Shown here piece by piece: positions 13,947 to 14,293 of a DNA stretch of 14,293 bases; position 1 is the stretch's first letter; the number at the start of each line of letters is the position of its first letter. Under the pieces are notes generated by a model that saw only the letters and a program-made list of their open reading frames with translations, had not been told where the DNA came from and did no database searches. This stretch comes from Ruminococcaceae bacterium UBA794. Lineage in GTDB: Bacteria; Bacillota; Clostridia; Oscillospirales; Ruminococcaceae. The position numbers were made by a program, and so were the translations under genes. The stretch spans positions 20,877-35,169 of the forward strand of contig DBIU01000011.1 in the NCBI GenBank assembly GCA_002304735.1, in the 5' to 3' direction.

Positions 13947-14293
13947 ATGTTTAGTTTTACGGTAAGAACCGCTGTAATAAACGACGCGGAAGGAATTTAT
14001 TACTATAACAAAAAACACGGAAGAAGCGCACTTTCTCTTGAAGAAACAAAAGCCGCCCTTGAGGAAATACTGTCCGATGGAACTTCAAAGGTGTTTATTG
14101 CAATAAATTCTCAGCATATCGCGGGATACATTTATGCAAGAGAAATCATAAGTCTTTCCGAGCCTCGTTATATCGAAATTGTAAACTTTGTACTAAGTGA
14201 TTTTTTCCGCGAAAAAGGCGTCGGAACCGTTCTCGTTCAAGCAATAAGACAATGGGCGGAGCAGATGCTTTCGGCGAAAATTGTTTTCTCGGC
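13947..14293 (+). CDS. GNAT family N-acetyltransferase, cut by the window edge
   Basis: An open reading frame from ATG 13947 continues for 115 codons to the right edge without a stop, so it is partial at its 3' end. Residues 78-104 hold the GNAT acetyl-CoA-binding motif: a beta-strand, IVNFVLS, then FFREKGVGTVLVQAI with the RxxGxG-type loop at Arg88-Gly93. The N-terminal part (MFSFTVRTAVINDAEGI) is the standard opening for this family. GGAG at 13937-13940 lies 6 nt upstream, and the start follows the deoB stop by only 2 nt, so it belongs to the same operon. The substrate is not deducible. Confidence 0.85.
   Translation, partial: MFSFTVRTAVINDAEGIYYYNKKHGRSALSLEETKAALEEILSDGTSKVFIAINSQHIAGYIYAREIISLSEPRYIEIVNFVLSDFFREKGVGTVLVQAIRQWAEQMLSAKIVFS

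Overview
The window is a dense bacterial chromosome segment with every recognisable gene on the + strand. Its features fit a Gram-positive Clostridia-type anaerobe: strong sigma-A-like promoters, AGGAGG-type ribosome binding sites, TTG and GTG starts, stop/start overlaps of 1 to 17 nt, tandem M42 peptidases, a DUF2156 protein, and MltG next to a U32 protein. An Oscillospiraceae/Ruminococcaceae-like bacterium is my best guess, but no rRNA or other marker in the window settles this. The coding DNA looks moderately GC-balanced; the first ~190 bases are strikingly AT-rich.

Region 1 (1-197) is a regulatory region. It holds an essentially perfect promoter for the first gene, a candidate divergent promoter reading off the left edge, and repeated TTGACAA-like elements placed similarly at both promoters.

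Region 2 (198-3842) is a five-gene operon: an XRE-family regulator, an ImmA/IrrE-type zinc peptidase, two different M42 metallo-aminopeptidases and a GNAT acetyltransferase. It ends at a clear intrinsic terminator (3841-3871). The regulator/peptidase pair resembles modules in which a metalloprotease relieves repression by its XRE partner. Here the pair is apparently co-transcribed with intracellular peptidases rather than with mobile-element genes.

Region 3 (3897-14293, continuing off the right edge) starts at a second good promoter. It runs without a visible terminator through thymidylate kinase, a DUF2156 protein, a DJ-1/PfpI protein, 5-formyltetrahydrofolate cyclo-ligase, MltG, a U32 protein of the tRNA-hydroxylation type, a large cytoplasmic GH3 glycosidase, deoxyribose-phosphate aldolase, phosphopentomutase and the first 115 codons of another GNAT protein. 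The themes are nucleotide and one-carbon metabolism, cell-wall synthesis, tRNA modification and sugar/nucleoside salvage. DeoB and DeoC perform consecutive steps: deoxyribose-1-phosphate to deoxyribose-5-phosphate, then to glyceraldehyde-3-phosphate plus acetaldehyde.

Most of the window is ordinary core or near-core content. I saw no CRISPR array, tRNA, rRNA, insertion sequence or phage genes. The points most worth a second look are the XRE/ImmA-M42-M42-GNAT operon with its repeated promoter elements, the beta-trefoil-like insert in the GH3 enzyme, the Gln in the MltG active-site motif, and the MltG-U32 linkage without the intervening methyltransferase.
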